Assembly (NCBI GenBank): GCA_902783995.1
Contig: CACZTG010000153.1
Coordinates: 1 to 6,562 of the forward strand
Direction: 5' to 3'
DNA: 6,562 bases
Origin: an uncultured Ruminococcus sp.
GTDB lineage: Bacteria > Bacillota_A > Clostridia > RUG12999
Shown: one piece after another, positions 6,558-6,562 of the stretch
Numbering within the stretch: position 1 is the stretch's first letter
How the letters are laid out: every line of letters starts with the position of its first letter
Translations under genes and position numbers: made by a program
The notes under the pieces: generated by a model
Seen by the model: the letters and a program-made list of their open reading frames with translations, nothing else
What the model was told of the DNA's origin: nothing
Databases searched by the model: none

Positions 6558-6562
6558 CTTTA

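Noticed and set aside
1..6562. Mobile element, CRISPR array, defence system or toxin-antitoxin cassette
   Set aside because: All long frames are accounted for by core metabolic and cell-wall genes. I saw no regularly spaced repeats, transposase motifs, attachment-site duplications or small paired genes.

Overview
This is an ordinary housekeeping stretch, most likely from an anaerobic Clostridia-type Firmicute. The evidence is a leaderless M23 endopeptidase with the LysM-G5-M23 layout, AAGGA/AGGAG ribosome binding sites, sigma-A promoters in AT-rich spacers, the methylerythritol phosphate enzyme IspG, and a gltX-glnS pair of a type I associate with Clostridia. The lineage is inferred from protein style and could not be checked by a database search. 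All five genes lie on the minus strand, so transcription runs from the right edge to the left edge.

Layout in transcription order: (1) An AT-rich leader (6478-6562) holds a TATAAT hexamer and the AGGAG of ispG. (2) ispG (5425-6477) starts at TTG. (3) A strong promoter has its -35 box inside the last codons of ispG and drives gltX (3693-5336) and glnS (2041-3693), which are joined by a TAATG stop/start overlap. (4) A GC-rich hairpin follows glnS. (5) A 276-base spacer (1765-2040) carries a near-consensus promoter with an extended -10 for a membrane-anchored murein endopeptidase (253-1764). (6) A second GC-rich hairpin follows, and then comes the first 61 codons of a metallo-beta-lactamase-fold hydrolase cut by the left edge (1-183).

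Functionally there are three independent units: isoprenoid precursor synthesis (ispG), charging of tRNA-Glu and tRNA-Gln (gltX-glnS), and cell-wall remodelling (the M23 protein), with a generic hydrolase downstream. The two synthetases are homologous class I enzymes and are co-expressed, which suggests direct Gln-tRNA formation instead of sole reliance on the GatCAB amidotransferase route.

I found no RNA gene, CRISPR array, mobile element or obvious undescribed system. The points worth a second look are small in scale: the promoter buried in the ispG stop region, possible operator palindromes at the endopeptidase promoter, hairpins lacking U-tracts, paired slippery heptamers in a lysine-rich tract, and a possible alternative-stem leader ahead of gltX.
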